Translations under genes and position numbers: made by a program
Notes under the pieces: model-generated
What the model saw: the letters and a program-made list of their open reading frames with translations, nothing else
Database searches by the model: none
What the model was told of the DNA's origin: nothing
Part shown: in pieces, positions 63,034 through 64,000 of the stretch
Layout of the letters: every line of letters starts with the position of its first letter
How positions within the stretch are numbered: position 1 is the stretch's first letter
Assembly: GCF_021278965.1 (NCBI RefSeq)
Contig: NZ_CP065589.1
Coordinates: 2,113,001 to 2,177,000, forward strand
DNA length: 64,000 bases
Origin: Chryseobacterium capnotolerans
GTDB lineage: Bacteria > Bacteroidota > Bacteroidia > Flavobacteriales > Weeksellaceae
Reading direction: 5' to 3'

Positions 63034-64000
63034 ATGAATACAGAGACAATTGACAACATCAAAATGATAGCGGAGACAGCTAGAGAATTTGCAGAGAAGA
63101 ATATCCGACCGAACATTATGGAGTGGGATGAAAGCCAGACTTTCCCAAAAGACTTATTCCACCAGCTGGGAGAAATGGGCTTTATGGGAATCGTAGTTCC
63201 TGAGCAGTACGGAGGTTCCGGTTTAGGCTATCACGAATATGTTACGATCCTGGATGAGATTTCTCAGGTAGACCCGTCTATTGGTCTTTCTGTAGCTGCG
63301 CACAACTCTCTTTGTACCAATCATATTTATGAGTTTGGAAATGAAGAACAAAGAAATAAATGGCTTCCTCAACTAGCTTCCGGAAAAGTAATCGGAGCCT
63401 GGGGACTAACAGAGCACAACACTGGTTCAGATTCAGGAGGTATGTCTACCACCGCTGTAAAAGATGGTGATGAATGGATCATCAGTGGGGCTAAAAACTT
63501 TATTACTCACGCAATTTCAGGAGATATTGCAGTAGTAATGACCAGAACAGGAGAAAAGGGAGCTAAAAATAACTCTACCGCTTTTGTTTTAGAAAAAGGA
63601 ATGCCTGGTTTTACTTCAGGAAAAAAAGAAAATAAATTAGGAATGCGTGCTTCTGAAACCGCAGAATTAATTTTTGATAATGTACGTGTGCCGGATTCTC
63701 ACCGTTTGGGAGAAGTAGGTGAAGGTTTCAAGCAGGCAATGAAAATTCTTGACGGAGGTAGAATTTCTATCGCTGCATTAAGTTTAGGAACTGCAAGAGG
63801 AGCTTATAAAGCTGCTTTAAAATATGCTAAAGAAAGACATCAGTTTGGAAAATCAATTTCTGAATTCCAGGCGATCAATTTTATGTTAGCTGATATGGCT
63901 ACAGAAATTGATGCTGCAGAGCTTCTAATTCAGAGAGCGGCAACATTAAAAAATGCTAAGCAGAAGATGACCAAAGAGGGAGCAATGGCAAAATTATATG
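63034..64000 (+). CDS. acyl-CoA dehydrogenase, partial at the right edge
   Basis: 322 codons are present and the gene runs off the window. N-terminal helical domain: MNTETIDNIKMIAETAREFAEKNIRPN, then GIVVPEQYGGSGLGYHEYV. Middle beta domain: GAWGLTEHNTGSDSGGMST (FAD-binding) and NKLGMRASETAELIFDNVRVP. C-terminal helices start ERHQFGKSISEFQAINFMLADMATEI. The catalytic Glu lies beyond the edge. Beta-oxidation-type or branched-chain acyl-CoA oxidation; specificity cannot be told. It resembles short-chain or butyryl-CoA enzymes in layout. Confidence 0.92.
   Translation, partial: MNTETIDNIKMIAETAREFAEKNIRPNIMEWDESQTFPKDLFHQLGEMGFMGIVVPEQYGGSGLGYHEYVTILDEISQVDPSIGLSVAAHNSLCTNHIYEFGNEEQRNKWLPQLASGKVIGAWGLTEHNTGSDSGGMSTTAVKDGDEWIISGAKNFITHAISGDIAVVMTRTGEKGAKNNSTAFVLEKGMPGFTSGKKENKLGMRASETAELIFDNVRVPDSHRLGEVGEGFKQAMKILDGGRISIAALSLGTARGAYKAALKYAKERHQFGKSISEFQAINFMLADMATEIDAAELLIQRAATLKNAKQKMTKEGAMAKLY

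Noticed and set aside
1..64000. tRNA, rRNA and insertion sequences
   Set aside because: No cloverleaf, conserved rRNA text or transposase frame was found on either strand.

Overview
The window looks like chromosomal DNA of a Bacteroidota member of the Weeksellaceae/Flavobacteriia, most like Chryseobacterium or a close relative. The base composition is AT-rich. The diagnostic genes are a SusC/SusD pair, a T9SS C-terminal sorting domain, lipoproteins rich in Asp/Asn/Ser after the lipobox Cys, bacillithiol-linked proteins, and promoters of the Bacteroidota type (TTTG, about 20 nt, TAnnTTTG). There are no rRNA or tRNA genes, no CRISPR array, no insertion sequence and no convincing prophage, so this is mostly ordinary chromosome.

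Layout. 0-7 kb: a partial lipoprotein, a susC-susD pair and a LytS/LytR-type two-component system, all on the minus strand. 7-9.2 kb: a DoxX-like protein, a TlpA-like thioredoxin with a rhodanese-like partner, and a small unknown. 9.3-14.5 kb: an aldehyde dehydrogenase divergent from a flavoprotein dehydrogenase, an SDR and an alpha/beta hydrolase, a likely small-molecule oxidation cluster. 14.5-18.4 kb: gene debris, a ClC chloride channel and an aldo/keto reductase. 18.8-20.6 kb: a large unusual protein that may be an FMN TIM-barrel enzyme. 20.9-27.4 kb: the ligase-associated DNA repair cluster (MBL exonuclease, ATP-dependent ligase, Lhr-like helicase, PdeM phosphoesterase) with a phosphoglycerate mutase gene inside it. 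27.5-40.2 kb: a mosaic of small metabolic operons and their regulators (nitrilase/AraC; DapA-like/cupin/thioredoxin facing a MocR; an exported flavodoxin-RidA fusion facing an AraC; CinA; an EamA exporter facing a second MocR). 40.3-42.3 kb: a tight bacillithiol-type operon (YfiT-like transferase, DUF1569, YtxJ, Crp/Fnr). 42.5-48.5 kb: DEAD-box helicase, nicotinamidase, TetR/esterase pair, pseudouridine synthase, aroB. 48.6-50.4 kb: a YadA-head/S74 tail-fibre-like secreted protein. 50.9-55.4 kb: five tandem outer-membrane beta-barrel paralogues. 55.7-64 kb: glycerophosphodiesterase, purF, purC, a DUF3307/SatD pair, a secreted endonuclease I with T9SS signal, and the start of an acyl-CoA dehydrogenase.

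Two observations stand out. First, each of the five tandem porin genes, plus one gene-less unit between the third and fourth, carries a GG-N10-G(C/A) element with TGGCA context. This is the geometry of a -24/-12 sigma-54 promoter and suggests the array is one co-controlled regulon. Second, upstream of the SatD-like HTH protein lie three TATAAG-N8-CTTATA palindromes (the third with one mismatch) spaced exactly 29 bp apart, a strong candidate operator.

A caution applies throughout: twelve single-base frame breaks affect eleven genes, most of them in homopolymer runs and in both directions (insertions and deletions). This is far above normal pseudogene density and points to sequence error. Genes marked frameshifted here are probably intact in the organism.
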